A stretch of DNA of 64,000 nt, taken from a bacterium. Lineage in GTDB: Bacteria; Planctomycetota; Planctomycetia; Kolteriales; Kolteriaceae. Location: positions 62,001 through 126,000 of the forward strand of contig JAIELF010000040.1 in the NCBI GenBank assembly GCA_019753235.1, read 5' to 3'. Position numbers and translations under genes: made by a program. Below the pieces are notes generated by a model that worked only from the letters and a program-made list of their open reading frames with translations, made no database searches and was not told the origin of the DNA. Below, one piece after another: positions 9,375 through 19,362 of the stretch. Position 1 is the stretch's first letter. Every line of letters starts with the position of its first letter.

Positions 9375-9636
9375 ATCTCTGCAGAGTCGGGATTTTGTTA
9401 TTTTTTCGGTCTGTTCCTGCAAGATTTGTCCGAATCGGCAACGGTTCCCTGCCAAGGGTTTGGGTAGATCGCGCGCGATGGCCGTGACCCGCTATAATAA
9501 GGTAGGGAAATCAGAATCGTGTGATGAAGTCGCTTGCCGACCATCCCTTTGCTGCGAATGGCCGGCGGTATCGGCCCGAAGCGCCGATGCCGATGCGCGA
9601 CTTGTTGCGAATCATCATCCGCAGATTGAGGCGTCG

Positions 9637-10452
9637 ATGGACTCTGCTCGTGTATTGATCGTCGAGGATGAGCCGATGATCGGCGAACTTCTCTGCGACA
9701 TCCTCGAGTCGCACGGCTTTCAATCTCGGCTCGCGCTGACGGGCCAAGAGGGGATGACGCAGGCCGCCCACTGGCAACCCGATTTGGTTGTGCTCGATGT
9801 CATGCTCCCAGACGTTAATGGCTTCGAAGTTTGCCGATCGATACGGTCAAACGCAGTAGATCAATCGCCTGGCATCGTCATGCTCACCGGAATGATCAGC
9901 CACGAAGGGCGCGTCCAAGCGTTCGGATCGGGGACCGATCGTTTTCTCACGAAGCCTTTCACTGTTACGTCCCTCGTCGACGAGATCGAATCCGTCCTGC
10001 GCGAGTATCACTCGGGGAGCGACGGTCTTCGCTCGTCGGTGTCGCTCTCGGCAGACGAAGAGCCACTACTGGAGAAGCAAGTCAGCGAACTGCTCGTTCA
10101 CCTGGCGCAGAAGACGCCACTTTCGCCCCGCGAGATCGAATCGATCGGCCAAACGCTTCTTGATCTGGGTCGGCGAATCCGCGAGTGGGACCATTCGCAT
10201 CTCCGGGCTAAGGAAAAGTCGCCTCCTCGTTGGGAACTCGTTTGCCAAGTCTATCGGGATCGGATGGAAACCCATCTTACTTGTTCGGATGTCTCGCTCG
10301 CACCCGAGCGCGATCGGCTTCACGAATTGTTCGAACTCTCTTCCAACCGCGAGGAAATCCCCATCGACCATTCACTGGCAAACCGAATCGACTTCCCCGA
10401 CCATGGTTCCGTCGCGGTTCTCACCCGAAACTACACCCAGACCCCTCCTTAG
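9637..10452 (+). CDS. Two-component response regulator with unclassified C-terminal region
   Basis: 271 residues. ATG at 9637 is chosen because the receiver domain begins directly (ARVLIVEDEP) and GAGG precedes it; the longer upstream frame does not look coding. The receiver domain (about 1-125) has acidic pair E10/D11, phospho-acceptor D54 in VVLDVMLPD, T84 and K106 in FLTKPF, so it should be phosphorylatable. The remaining 140 residues are mainly helical, with no recognised DNA-binding or enzymatic domain, so output is unknown. No histidine kinase is nearby. Confidence 0.85.
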   Translation: MDSARVLIVEDEPMIGELLCDILESHGFQSRLALTGQEGMTQAAHWQPDLVVLDVMLPDVNGFEVCRSIRSNAVDQSPGIVMLTGMISHEGRVQAFGSGTDRFLTKPFTVTSLVDEIESVLREYHSGSDGLRSSVSLSADEEPLLEKQVSELLVHLAQKTPLSPREIESIGQTLLDLGRRIREWDHSHLRAKEKSPPRWELVCQVYRDRMETHLTCSDVSLAPERDRLHELFELSSNREEIPIDHSLANRIDFPDHGSVAVLTRNYTQTPP

Positions 10453-10617
10453 CTATCTTGTGTCTTTTGCCTTCTCCGTTAATTCCGCACAATTGTTACC
10501 ATCGCTTCAAGTCGCAAACCTCGCCTGGTCGATGATCGATGAAGAGTCGGATTCTTCTGTTGCAGGCAGTTGGCTTGCATCAGCGAGAAAGCTTCTCGTT
10601 TGGGGATCGAAAACGAC

Positions 10618-11448
10618 ATGGAAAGCACGGCTCGGCCAACGTCGATCAGCGCCATCGGCGATGCCGTCGAGCACGCTCTCATTGGGATTGGTTCGATCGT
10701 TCAATTCACGGGGAGCATGTTTCTTTGGCTCCTCTCTCAGCGTCCCTGTCACAAAACGGTGATCCCAACCTTCTTTCAAGTGGGAGTCCGAAGCGTCCCG
10801 GTAGTCGCGATCACGGGAATGTTCATCGGAATGGTTTTGGCGGTGCAGGCCTACGATGCATTCAAGCTGATGAAAGTCGAGAGCCAACTCGGCTCGGTCA
10901 TCAACCGATCGATGGTGACGGAACTCGGCCCGGTCCTGGCGGCGACCATGATGGCCGGGCGGATCGGTGGCGCGATGGCGGCGGAGATCGGCACCATGAA
11001 GGTGACCGAGCAGATCGACGCCCTTCGCTGCCTTGGAACCAATCCTATTCACTACTTAGTTGTCCCCCGATTCATGGCATGCGTCGTGTTGATTCCGCTT
11101 CTCACGGTCATTGCCGACTTCATGGGAATCATGGCCGGCGCCTTAGTGAGCACGACAGTCCTGCGAATCGACTCCTTTTACTACTGGCAGCATTCCAGCT
11201 CGATGGTCGGCCCGTGGGAAATCTTCACCGGCCTTTGCAAGTCGCTGGTGTTCGGGGCAGAAATCGCCGTCATCAGTTGTTATCGCGGCTTTCAATCGGG
11301 CGCCGGTGCCGAGGGTGTCGGTCGGTCCGCAACACAAGCCTTCGTCCAATCGTTCATCGCCATCCTTGCGACCGACTTTCTCTTAGCGATCTTCTTCAAC
11401 AACCTCTACCTCTGGATCTGGCCAGGAGAGGAGTTGATCGACATATGA
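10618..11448 (+). CDS. mlaE: MlaE-family ABC transporter permease
   Basis: 276 residues. MlaE/YrbE permeases move phospholipids between membranes together with an MCE protein and an ATPase. The protein has about five hydrophobic segments and family signatures VAITGMFIGMVLAVQAY, TELGPVLAATMMAGRIGGAMAAEIGTM, EQIDALRCLGTNPIHYLVVPR and the C-terminal SFIAILATDFLL. ATG at 10618 (GGGGAT upstream) is preferred over a TTG at 10570. The stop TGA overlaps the mlaF start in ATATGA, so the two are translationally coupled. Confidence 0.93.
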   Translation: MESTARPTSISAIGDAVEHALIGIGSIVQFTGSMFLWLLSQRPCHKTVIPTFFQVGVRSVPVVAITGMFIGMVLAVQAYDAFKLMKVESQLGSVINRSMVTELGPVLAATMMAGRIGGAMAAEIGTMKVTEQIDALRCLGTNPIHYLVVPRFMACVVLIPLLTVIADFMGIMAGALVSTTVLRIDSFYYWQHSSSMVGPWEIFTGLCKSLVFGAEIAVISCYRGFQSGAGAEGVGRSATQAFVQSFIAILATDFLLAIFFNNLYLWIWPGEELIDI

Positions 11449-12326
11449 TCTTCGACCCGAATTCCATCGATGACATCATCGCGGCAAACGCCTCGACGAC
11501 GCCCATCGACGGCGATGCGCCCCCGCTTTTGCACATCGATGATGTGAGCGTGACCTTTGGTCGTCCTGTCTTGCGCAACATTCGTGTCCACATTCCTAAA
11601 GGTCAAACAATCGCCGTCATCGGCGAAAGTGGTTGTGGCAAGACGGTCCTGCTAAAGACCATCGTCAACCTGATCGAACCGACCGGCGGTCGAGTCCTTT
11701 TCGACGGAAGAAACCTCGCGAAACTGTCCGAGCGTGAACTGACGCGACAACGGCTCCGCTTCGGGTTCGTCTTTCAGGGGGCCGCTCTTTTCGACAGTCT
11801 GAGCGTCTACGACAACGTCGCGTTCGCGCTTCGGGGTCATTTTCGGATGGATGAGACACAGATTCGTCAGGTCGTCCGCGATCGTTTGCTCGAGGTTGGA
11901 CTCAGCACCGACATCATTCGACTAAAGCCCGCTGAACTCTCGGGCGGCATGAGAAAACGAGTCGGCCTCGCCCGGGCGGTTGCCGGTAACCCAGAGGTCA
12001 TGCTCTATGACGAACCAACTACGGGGCTTGATCCCATCATGAGTGATGTCGTCAATGAATTGATCATCGGGACTCGGCGACTGCACAAGGTAACAAGCGT
12101 GGTGGTGACGCACGACATGAAGTCCGCCGTCAAGGTCGCCGACCGGATCGTGATGCTCTACCCGATCCATCGTCTCTCGCCGGGCGAATCGCAGATACTC
12201 TTCGACGGTCCGCCGGCAGAGATACTTTCGTCGCCTGATCCGCGCGTGACACAGTTCGTTCGAGGAGAAGCACGCGATCGATTGATGGAGTTATCCCAAG
12301 GAGATCGTTCTCTTAACGAATATTGA
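11445..12326 (+). CDS. mlaF: MlaF-family ABC transporter ATP-binding protein
   Basis: 293 residues. ATG at 11445 overlaps the permease stop by four bases. A variable N terminus of about 28 residues precedes the nucleotide-binding domain: Walker A GESGCGKT at 60-67, Q-loop FVFQGAALFDSLSV, signature LSGGM at 165-169, Walker B VMLYDEP at 185-191 and a switch His in VVTHDM. The FQGAALFDSL stretch and the LSGGMRKRV form are typical of MlaF/Ttg2A. It powers lipid transport by the neighbouring permease and MCE protein at the inner membrane. Confidence 0.94.
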   Translation: MIFDPNSIDDIIAANASTTPIDGDAPPLLHIDDVSVTFGRPVLRNIRVHIPKGQTIAVIGESGCGKTVLLKTIVNLIEPTGGRVLFDGRNLAKLSERELTRQRLRFGFVFQGAALFDSLSVYDNVAFALRGHFRMDETQIRQVVRDRLLEVGLSTDIIRLKPAELSGGMRKRVGLARAVAGNPEVMLYDEPTTGLDPIMSDVVNELIIGTRRLHKVTSVVVTHDMKSAVKVADRIVMLYPIHRLSPGESQILFDGPPAEILSSPDPRVTQFVRGEARDRLMELSQGDRSLNEY

Positions 12327-12416
12327 TGGGCACGCATGAAGACTCGTGGGCGATTCGACCAACGAGGCCGATGGTGACGGGGCAAGGATTGCCCGCAAGA
12401 GTGCAAGGATGGCACG

Positions 12417-13571
12417 ATGAACGAGCAGCGAATGCAGTTTGCGATCGGCGTCGTGACGCTGGTCTCGCTGATCGCCTTGGCGAGCCTGGTGCTTTGGTTT
12501 GGCGATTTCGGCAACCTGCTTCAATCGCGTCGGACATACTACATTCTGCTCGACAATGGACTGGGGGCAGAGCCCGGCATTCCGGTTCGTCGAGCGGGGA
12601 TTCGCATCGGCGAGGTCCGAAGTGTCGAGTACGACGATGACGAGAGCAAAGTCGCGCTGACCATCATGCTCGAAGGACAGAATTATTTGCGAGACGGGGA
12701 CGAGCCGAGCCTGAAAACGCAGGGATTTCTGGGCGACACGTATCTCGATATTTCGACCAATCCCGAGATGCGCGGCAAGAAGGACCGCGCGCCCATTCCT
12801 GAAGAAGCCACTCTGCAAGGTCGACCTCTCACCGATCTGAGCCAAGCCGCCACCGAGGCATCGACGCTTGCCCCCAATGCGAACGAGACCCTAGTGCAAG
12901 TTCAACGGGCTTCGAGTCAATGGGCCGGCGTCGGTGAGCGAGCGAACAGAATCATCGATGCCAACGAACGGCGGTTCAACATCATCTTGCAGGATACGAC
13001 AGAGGCCATTGATCGACTGAATCAGACACTGGAAAGCATCAACAATGTTCTCGATCCGAAGACACAAGAGAACTTGAAGGTGACGCTGGAGAACGTTCGC
13101 AAGTCAAGCGACCAACTTGAACCATTGATTCAGTCGTCCACCAAGGCCATCGATCAGATCACCGGGACCACCGCGAAGCTTGATGAAGTGGCCGGCAACC
13201 TTCAGAAGGCGACTAAGCCCCTGGCCGAGCGAAGTGAGAACACCGTCAAGAATCTCGACGAGTCGGCGGCATCGCTGAACGCTCTTCTCGCAGATCTTTC
13301 AACCATCGTGCGTCAGTTCAAGCAAAGCGATGGAACGATCCAACGTCTCATCACGGATCCGACTGTCTATCAGAACATCGAGGAAGTGACGACCATGCTG
13401 GCCGACGCGATTGCGGACTTGCAGCCGATCATGCAGGATCTGAGCGTCTTCTCGGACAAAATCGCGCGTCACCCCGGCGAGTTAGGTGTGCAGGGAGTCA
13501 TCACGCGTGATGCGGGACTCAAGGAAGTTCCCCCTAAGGGTGAGCAAGGTCACGGCTTGTTCCGTCGATAA
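12417..13571 (+). CDS. mlaD: MCE-family (MlaD-like) substrate-binding protein
   Basis: 384 residues, anchored by one N-terminal membrane helix (about 8-28). The single MCE domain follows at about 38-115, with GLGAEPGIPVRRAGIRIGEV and TQGFLGDTYLDI. The remaining 250 residues are a long helical region with many regularly spaced Asn/Gln/Leu, likely a coiled-coil needle or periplasmic bridge, longer than in E. coli MlaD. It sits 90 bases after mlaF and completes the permease-ATPase-MCE set. No mlaB or mlaC is visible. Confidence 0.92.
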   Translation: MNEQRMQFAIGVVTLVSLIALASLVLWFGDFGNLLQSRRTYYILLDNGLGAEPGIPVRRAGIRIGEVRSVEYDDDESKVALTIMLEGQNYLRDGDEPSLKTQGFLGDTYLDISTNPEMRGKKDRAPIPEEATLQGRPLTDLSQAATEASTLAPNANETLVQVQRASSQWAGVGERANRIIDANERRFNIILQDTTEAIDRLNQTLESINNVLDPKTQENLKVTLENVRKSSDQLEPLIQSSTKAIDQITGTTAKLDEVAGNLQKATKPLAERSENTVKNLDESAASLNALLADLSTIVRQFKQSDGTIQRLITDPTVYQNIEEVTTMLADAIADLQPIMQDLSVFSDKIARHPGELGVQGVITRDAGLKEVPPKGEQGHGLFRR

Positions 13572-13611
13572 CACCAACGCTCGAGATGGATCGCCGAGAC
13601 TTTTACTCACG

Positions 13612-15264
13612 CTAACGCAGTGACGGATCGGTCACTAGATTGGCCAGTTCGAGCCAGCGATCATTCCCCTGATAGTTTTCCATGACCCGAAAGAGATAGG
13701 TGCGAACCAGAAACCCGCCCCGCGAGAACGAACCAGGCGAATAGTCGGTCGTTTTCCCTTCGAAGAAAGGGTCCGCGAGTCGGCCCGCCTTGGCCAGATC
13801 ATAGACAGAGATCCCGACACTCCCCTCGGGAGGGCGTCTCCCCTGGATGGCCCAGACATCGAACTGATTCTGTGGAGTAGGAGAGGGAATCGAGAAGACT
13901 CGGTCCGGCGACTTCGCATAGAAGCCGACCAACGCCGCCAACGAGTAATGATCCGCGAAAAAGAATACCGGTCGACCGGTATTCTCTTCCCACCGGCGAG
14001 CCTCTCGAGCCGCAAGATCGCCGAGCTCTTTCCACCCACGGACGCGATTAGTGACGTCGAGTGTTGGCCGAAATGGGAGACCCATACGGGTCAACATGGC
14101 AGGGATTTGTGCGTCGTACAACGAGTTCCCCAGAACCAAGGGGATCTGCATGGCCATGCCAATGATGATGGCGGCCGCCAGTCCTACTTGCTGGGTTCGA
14201 GTAAAAGGACGGAGCCAGTAGAAAGCGGCCGCGGGTATCAGCGTGACATAAGCGGGCGCCATCCAGTTTGCTTCTACCGTTCGATGAAAAGCGAGAAGGC
14301 TGTAGAAGACCAGAATGGGGCTGGCCACGCTCAAAAGAAATGCTGCCTTTCGCTGTTCGAGCCGATCTACCCCCGCTTTGTAGCGCATCCCATCTCGGAG
14401 CAGACATACCATCGCCACTAAGACGCCCAGCGCGATCAACGGAGACATCACGCCCCATTGTTGACCAATCGAAGGGGCCAAATGACGCCAGGTCAGTAGC
14501 GATTCCGTTCCGCGCGGCGATGCTTTCTTCATCGTGTGATCGAACGTGATCCAATCATTGCTGACGTTCCAAAGAAGAATCGGAAGCAGGGCGAACAAGA
14601 TAAAAACGACGGGAACCAACCAACGGCCCTGCCGGAGACGTCGGAGTCCGCCTGTGGAACTTAAGACCGCCAACAGAATCGACACGAGAAAGAAAAGCAT
14701 CGTGAATTTGAACTCAGTCCCCACCGCCACCGCGATGCCGACCATCATCCACCAGCGATACTGATCCGTTTCGATCGCTTTCCAGAGGCAAACACTCGCC
14801 AGCGTCCAAAGAAGCACCATGGGAGAATCAATGGTGCTGAGCATCCCCAGACCCGTGAGGAAGGGCGATGCCGAGAAAAGGACCACCGTAAGAAGTGCGG
14901 TCTTGCTGCTTCGAAAGAACGATCGAGTCCAGACATACAAGAGGCAGATCGTCATGGTCGAACAGAAGATGGCCCCCGAGCGGATTCCAAGTTCTGTATC
15001 GCCAAAGATGCCTGTTGTCGCGCGAATCATCAGCGCGATGCCTGGACCTTTGCTGAAGTAGCACCAATCCAGATTCTTCGACCAATGCCAATAGTATGCT
15101 TCGTCGAACGTGAGATCGAAGTTCGCGAGGCAAACAACATACAGCTTGAAAAGAACCGTCAGCAAAATGACCGAACCAGCGAGAATCCAAGAGAGACCAT
15201 AACCCCCGCGAACCGAAAGACTTTGCTCGGGAGAGATGGCGCCTTGGCCATTGTTGCTATCCAT
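13612..15264 (-). CDS. GT39/ArnT-like membrane glycosyltransferase
   Basis: 550 residues with about ten to twelve membrane segments. The first periplasmic loop carries FDEAYYWHWSKNLDWCYFSKGPGIALMI: the DEAYYW acidic motif is the catalytic site region of polyprenyl-phosphate dependent glycosyltransferases such as ArnT. The C-terminal 120 residues are soluble. ATG at 15264 is preceded by AAAGG. It is the last gene of a run starting at lpxD, so a role in transferring a sugar to lipid A or core on the periplasmic face is likely; donor and acceptor are unknown. Confidence 0.85.
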   Translation of the reverse strand: MDSNNGQGAISPEQSLSVRGGYGLSWILAGSVILLTVLFKLYVVCLANFDLTFDEAYYWHWSKNLDWCYFSKGPGIALMIRATTGIFGDTELGIRSGAIFCSTMTICLLYVWTRSFFRSSKTALLTVVLFSASPFLTGLGMLSTIDSPMVLLWTLASVCLWKAIETDQYRWWMMVGIAVAVGTEFKFTMLFFLVSILLAVLSSTGGLRRLRQGRWLVPVVFILFALLPILLWNVSNDWITFDHTMKKASPRGTESLLTWRHLAPSIGQQWGVMSPLIALGVLVAMVCLLRDGMRYKAGVDRLEQRKAAFLLSVASPILVFYSLLAFHRTVEANWMAPAYVTLIPAAAFYWLRPFTRTQQVGLAAAIIIGMAMQIPLVLGNSLYDAQIPAMLTRMGLPFRPTLDVTNRVRGWKELGDLAAREARRWEENTGRPVFFFADHYSLAALVGFYAKSPDRVFSIPSPTPQNQFDVWAIQGRRPPEGSVGISVYDLAKAGRLADPFFEGKTTDYSPGSFSRGGFLVRTYLFRVMENYQGNDRWLELANLVTDPSLR

Positions 15265-15305
15265 GCGTCATACCTTTCGTTGCCCGCGAAAGCGCCAAGC
15301 CTGCG

Positions 15306-16322
15306 TCAGGCAGCTCGTTGATCGGCAAGACCGTTCTTCGATCGGACCCATGGCAGGGCCGGCCGCTCGCCGATGAACTTCCTTGTTTTCCTCATTTCAC
15401 CGATTTGCGTAAAGAGCGACCACTCGCTTCCGTCGGGCCTGGTTCGCCACCGGGCGTGCTGCCATTGCCATTGTTCGGGATAGCGATGGACCCAGGCGGT
15501 GAACTGATCGGTCATTCGCTGAGTATTGACTTGGAGATCATGTTCGATGTCTGCCGACTTCTGCATCGGGACAGGCTCGAGAATGAAACGAAACCGACCC
15601 CGGCCGATCCGCAGTGGTATGGTCAAAAGGACGGGGACATCCTCCATCCTCGCTATTTTTGCGGCCCCCCGCGCGGCCATGGCGGGGATCCCCATGAAGT
15701 CAACGACGACACCCTGGCCCACGACGTTCAAGTCGATGGCGATTCCCAAAGCCGCTCCCGATCGAAGCCGACGGGTCGCTTCCGCCAAATGCGACGTGGT
15801 TCGCGGAAGCGTGCTGTTGCGATAACGTGCTCGACAGCGAGCGAGTTCCCTCTCGACATAAGGATTGTCCATCGGCCGGGCGAGCATGGTTGACTCGATG
15901 CCGTAGATCCGCCCGAGGCCCGAAATGATCTCCCAGTTGCCGAGATGCCCACCGACGCCAATGAATCCTTTCCCGCCCGCTTGCCGAAGCGCTTCGCGAG
16001 CATGCTCGATTCCAATGAACTCGACCCTTTCCTCGAGCCAGCGTCCATCCATTCGCAGAATCTCGACGAATGTCTCGGCAATGTTCTCAAATACAAGAGG
16101 AGCCAAGCGAGCTTGCTCCGCAGGAGAAAGCGTTTCTCCATAAACGGCTGCAATGTTCCGGCAACACCACGCTCGTTCATGTCGACAAAGATAGTACGCG
16201 GCCCGACCGACGGTTCGTGCCAGAAGAAGAGACCACGTTTCTGGCAGCCATTGGAACAGTCGAAAACAGGGAAGAATGATCACCCATTCGAGCAGATGTA
16301 TGACAGATCTTTTCGGCCGCAT
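15306..16322 (-). CDS. LpxL/HtrB-like lysophospholipid (lipid A) acyltransferase, copy 2
   Basis: 338 residues with one N-terminal membrane helix. The late acyltransferase motif appears as GGHLGNWE (H-x4-E). Other family parts are RPMDNPYVERELARCRARY, GAALGIAIDLNV and FTAWVHRYPEQWQWQHARWRTRP near the C terminus. These enzymes add secondary acyl chains to lipid A. The gene starts 36 bases after a related acyltransferase gene; the two are paralogs with clear differences, so they may act on different positions. Confidence 0.9.
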   Translation of the reverse strand: MRPKRSVIHLLEWVIILPCFRLFQWLPETWSLLLARTVGRAAYYLCRHERAWCCRNIAAVYGETLSPAEQARLAPLVFENIAETFVEILRMDGRWLEERVEFIGIEHAREALRQAGGKGFIGVGGHLGNWEIISGLGRIYGIESTMLARPMDNPYVERELARCRARYRNSTLPRTTSHLAEATRRLRSGAALGIAIDLNVVGQGVVVDFMGIPAMAARGAAKIARMEDVPVLLTIPLRIGRGRFRFILEPVPMQKSADIEHDLQVNTQRMTDQFTAWVHRYPEQWQWQHARWRTRPDGSEWSLFTQIGEMRKTRKFIGERPALPWVRSKNGLADQRAA

Positions 16323-16358
16323 CGAGTTGTCTCTCTTTAGGTGATGCTTGCTCGTTTC

Positions 16359-17396
16359 TCAGGCGGCCCGGGCGACCCGATCCTCTACACGATGGGTAGT
16401 TGCCAACGACCGTATGGTGCTGACTCGCTCGCGTTCGATCTCGGCAAGGGGTGTATCGAGTTTCCAAAAGCTCCCACCAGGGCGGAGCCGCCAACGAGGA
16501 TGAGGCCAGTTGTACTGTTCAGGATGGGCGAGAATGTACTCTTCAAAGACGTGCATGTACCGCGCGGTGTTCAGTTCGATGTCGCGCCGACGGTTGCCTG
16601 TTCTGGTGGTCTCGATGACGGGGTGAATCGAAATCACGCGGTGCGTTCCGTCGGGATCTCGGACCGAGACCATCGGCAAAACGAACGCATCAGTGGCTAA
16701 CGCTAAGGCGGCCGGCCCAGGGGGACTTGCGGCCAAAAATCCCAGAAAATCGACGAATACAGGATCGTCAAGCGTGTTCATATCGATGAGCAGGCCTGCG
16801 TTGCCGCCGTCTCTTAAGAGATAGTTCAAGCTCATCAGTCCAACGGCACTGCGGGCGACGACATTGGGAAGGTATTCCTGACGCGATCCAAGGAGAAGGC
16901 TTTCCACACGCCAGTTATCCTGAGGCCGATACATCACCGTGCTTGGTTGACCTTGAAAATGACACCATGCGGGAAGCAGTTCGTAATTACCCAAATGGAC
17001 GGTGAGAATGATCAGCCCGCGACGATCTCGGTCAAGCTCTGCTCGCAATTGTCTACTTTGCTGCCCCCCGACTTCGCAAACCCGGGCGAACATCCACTCT
17101 TTCGTCCAGCGAATGCATTCGATTCGGGTTCGAACAATGTTTTCAAAAGACGCAAGGACGATTCGCTTCTGCTCGACCCGCGACAACGTGGGGCCGAAAA
17201 CAATCTGAAGGTTCTTGTAAGCCCATTGCCGATCGCGCGAAAGGAGACTGTACAGGGCCCAAGCGATCCAGCTTCCCAGAAGGAAGGCTTGCTTGGCAGG
17301 AAGCCGACGAATGAGCTTCACCAACGGCAACAGGAGAGCGTACTCGACCGCGAAACAGAATTCACGCCACCCCTGATTCAACGACCGAGTCTTCAT
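16359..17396 (-). CDS. LpxL/HtrB-like lysophospholipid (lipid A) acyltransferase, copy 1
   Basis: 345 residues. The ATG at 17396 shares a base with the stop of the upstream ABC transporter gene (TGATG), which fixes the start; the frame continues 69 codons upstream only by chance inside that gene. The catalytic H-x4-E appears in TVHLGNYELL, followed by MYRPQDNWRVESLL, GNAGLLIDMNTLDDPVFVDFLG and YILAHPEQYNWPHPRWRLRP, all typical for the late acyltransferase family. One N-terminal hydrophobic segment anchors it to the inner membrane. Confidence 0.9.
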   Translation of the reverse strand: MKTRSLNQGWREFCFAVEYALLLPLVKLIRRLPAKQAFLLGSWIAWALYSLLSRDRQWAYKNLQIVFGPTLSRVEQKRIVLASFENIVRTRIECIRWTKEWMFARVCEVGGQQSRQLRAELDRDRRGLIILTVHLGNYELLPAWCHFQGQPSTVMYRPQDNWRVESLLLGSRQEYLPNVVARSAVGLMSLNYLLRDGGNAGLLIDMNTLDDPVFVDFLGFLAASPPGPAALALATDAFVLPMVSVRDPDGTHRVISIHPVIETTRTGNRRRDIELNTARYMHVFEEYILAHPEQYNWPHPRWRLRPGGSFWKLDTPLAEIERERVSTIRSLATTHRVEDRVARAA

Positions 17397-19192
17397 CAAG
17401 CAGCCCTCGGCATTAAGTTCATCTGCTCGGCAAACAGTCGGCCAAATACGGTGCAGTGACGATGCAGATGGTCGGCCGATCCGTCGCCGACAATCGTTCC
17501 CTCGTGCAGAACCAGAATGCGAGGCACCTCCACAATCGTCAGGAGCCGATGAGCAATCAGAATCGTGGTTCGCTGCGCCATCCAAGGACGAAGGCGACGC
17601 CAAAGAAGCATCTCGGTATCGGTATCAAGCGACGCCGTTGATTCATCAAAGATGACGATCTCAGGCGATCGAACGACAACACGGGCCATCGCCAAGCGAG
17701 CCCGCTGGCCCCCCGAAAGATCCACGCCTCGCTCGCCGACGATCGACTCATAACCTCGTGGCAGGTCTTCGATGAATTCATCCGCCGCCACCAGCCGGGC
17801 CGCCTGCTTCACCTCATCATCACTTGCCTCTCGCTTACCGACACGAATGTTGTCGGCAATCGTTCCTCGAAACAGGTATGCCTCCTGTCCCATCCAACCG
17901 ATATGCCGGCGGAGATTTGCCAGTGACAACTCATTGACATCGACTCCATCGACAAGGACTCGACCGGTGTTGGGATGATGAAAGCGAAGGATCAAATTGG
18001 CCAATGTCGACTTGCCTGAGCCGCTGCTCCCCACGAGGGCGATGGTTTGACCAGAGGGAATGACAAGATCGAGTTTTGAGAGGATCATCTCGTCGGGCCG
18101 GTAGCCGAAAGAAACGCGATCGAATTGGATGTCGCCACGAACGGGTGTTCCGAGTGTGCGTCCTTGCCGATGGTCCACATTGGGCTGATCGATGATGTGA
18201 AAGACGCGTATTCCCGCCGCCAGTGCCCGCTGAATCTCGAAAACGGTCTTGGTCAATCGGGTGAGAGGCTCTGCCAGCAGCGAGGCGAAGAGCGCGAACT
18301 TAACCAAATCGGTCAGTTGGTGGGAACTCGGGCTGGCCAGTCCACGCCAGCCAAACACAAGAACCGCGACAATGGCGAGCACGCCGAGAAAGTTGATCGT
18401 GCTACGGGTTCCCGCGCTGATGCGATTGGCGGATCGTCCTTCTTCGGTGTAAACGCGGGCGGCCTTCGCAAAGCGGGCTCTTTCGTAGTCGTAGGCATCG
18501 AATGCTTGGATGGCGGGGACCGCGACGAGCTGTTCGGTGAGTAGGCCCGTCATCTCGGCTTGACGCGCTTGCATGCGTGCGGCCCGGTGCCGAACCCAAC
18601 GAGAGCTGATTCCAACAATGAGGCCGGCAAGCGGGACCAAAGCAACCAAGATCATCGTCAGCCGAGCATTCAAATAGACCAGAAAACTGACCGCACCGAC
18701 GACCTGCAGAATGTCGCTTCCTAACGAGAACAGAGCATCATACGTGAACGATTGTAGCAGCGCTACATCGCTCGACGCTCGTGAGACCGATTCGCCTGTC
18801 TGGGCTTTGCTGTGATACGTGAGCGGGAGTCGCATCAACTTCGAAACCAGATCGAGACGAAGACGCTCGATCGATCGGAGTGAGATGTAAGCAATCTGAT
18901 CCTCGGCCACGAAACGGGAGATCCCCATGACGGCGGCGGCAACGAGAACCAAGGTCAACGTTCGCTCGACGCCGGCCCGGTCGAGTTCCAATGCCGCTTG
19001 TTGAAAGACATCACTCGCCAGCCAAGGAATTGTCAGCGTCGCCAGCGATGTGAGTCCGAGACACAACATCGCAATTGCTAAACGATTTCGGTAGGGAGCC
19101 AGTTCACCCACGAGTCGAAGATAGACCGCCCAAGCGCGGCCAGTGGAGATCGGCGACGTGTCGTCGGCGTTGGATCTATCGAGCTGATTCAA
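17396..19192 (-). CDS. MsbA-like ABC exporter (fused membrane and ATPase domains)
   Basis: 598 residues, the normal size of a half-transporter that dimerises. Residues 1-330 are a six-helix membrane domain; the ATPase domain has Walker A GSSGSGKST, the DLSGGQRARLAMARV signature, Walker B IVIFDES and the switch His in LIAHRL. The start is a TTG at 19192 with GGAGAG five bases upstream. Position between lpxB and two lipid A acyltransferases makes flipping of lipid A or a precursor across the inner membrane the best guess (inference from context). Confidence 0.9.
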   Translation of the reverse strand: MNQLDRSNADDTSPISTGRAWAVYLRLVGELAPYRNRLAIAMLCLGLTSLATLTIPWLASDVFQQAALELDRAGVERTLTLVLVAAAVMGISRFVAEDQIAYISLRSIERLRLDLVSKLMRLPLTYHSKAQTGESVSRASSDVALLQSFTYDALFSLGSDILQVVGAVSFLVYLNARLTMILVALVPLAGLIVGISSRWVRHRAARMQARQAEMTGLLTEQLVAVPAIQAFDAYDYERARFAKAARVYTEEGRSANRISAGTRSTINFLGVLAIVAVLVFGWRGLASPSSHQLTDLVKFALFASLLAEPLTRLTKTVFEIQRALAAGIRVFHIIDQPNVDHRQGRTLGTPVRGDIQFDRVSFGYRPDEMILSKLDLVIPSGQTIALVGSSGSGKSTLANLILRFHHPNTGRVLVDGVDVNELSLANLRRHIGWMGQEAYLFRGTIADNIRVGKREASDDEVKQAARLVAADEFIEDLPRGYESIVGERGVDLSGGQRARLAMARVVVRSPEIVIFDESTASLDTDTEMLLWRRLRPWMAQRTTILIAHRLLTIVEVPRILVLHEGTIVGDGSADHLHRHCTVFGRLFAEQMNLMPRAA

Positions 19193-19362
19193 AAGGTCTC
19201 TCCGCCGATCTTCGTCACGTTCACGCAGGTTGACGGCCTCGTCGTCGGCACCGAAAGAGAGGCAAATCTGCGAGAACGATGCCTCGGATTCAACCTCTTT
19301 CTCTCACTCGCTCGAGCCAACATCTCGATCATCCGCCGACGAACCAGGTTCAACTTGTTTAA

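Noticed and set aside
10539-11444. Upstream extension of the mlaF frame
   Set aside because: It runs through the permease gene in another frame; the ABC domain needs only the ATG at 11445.
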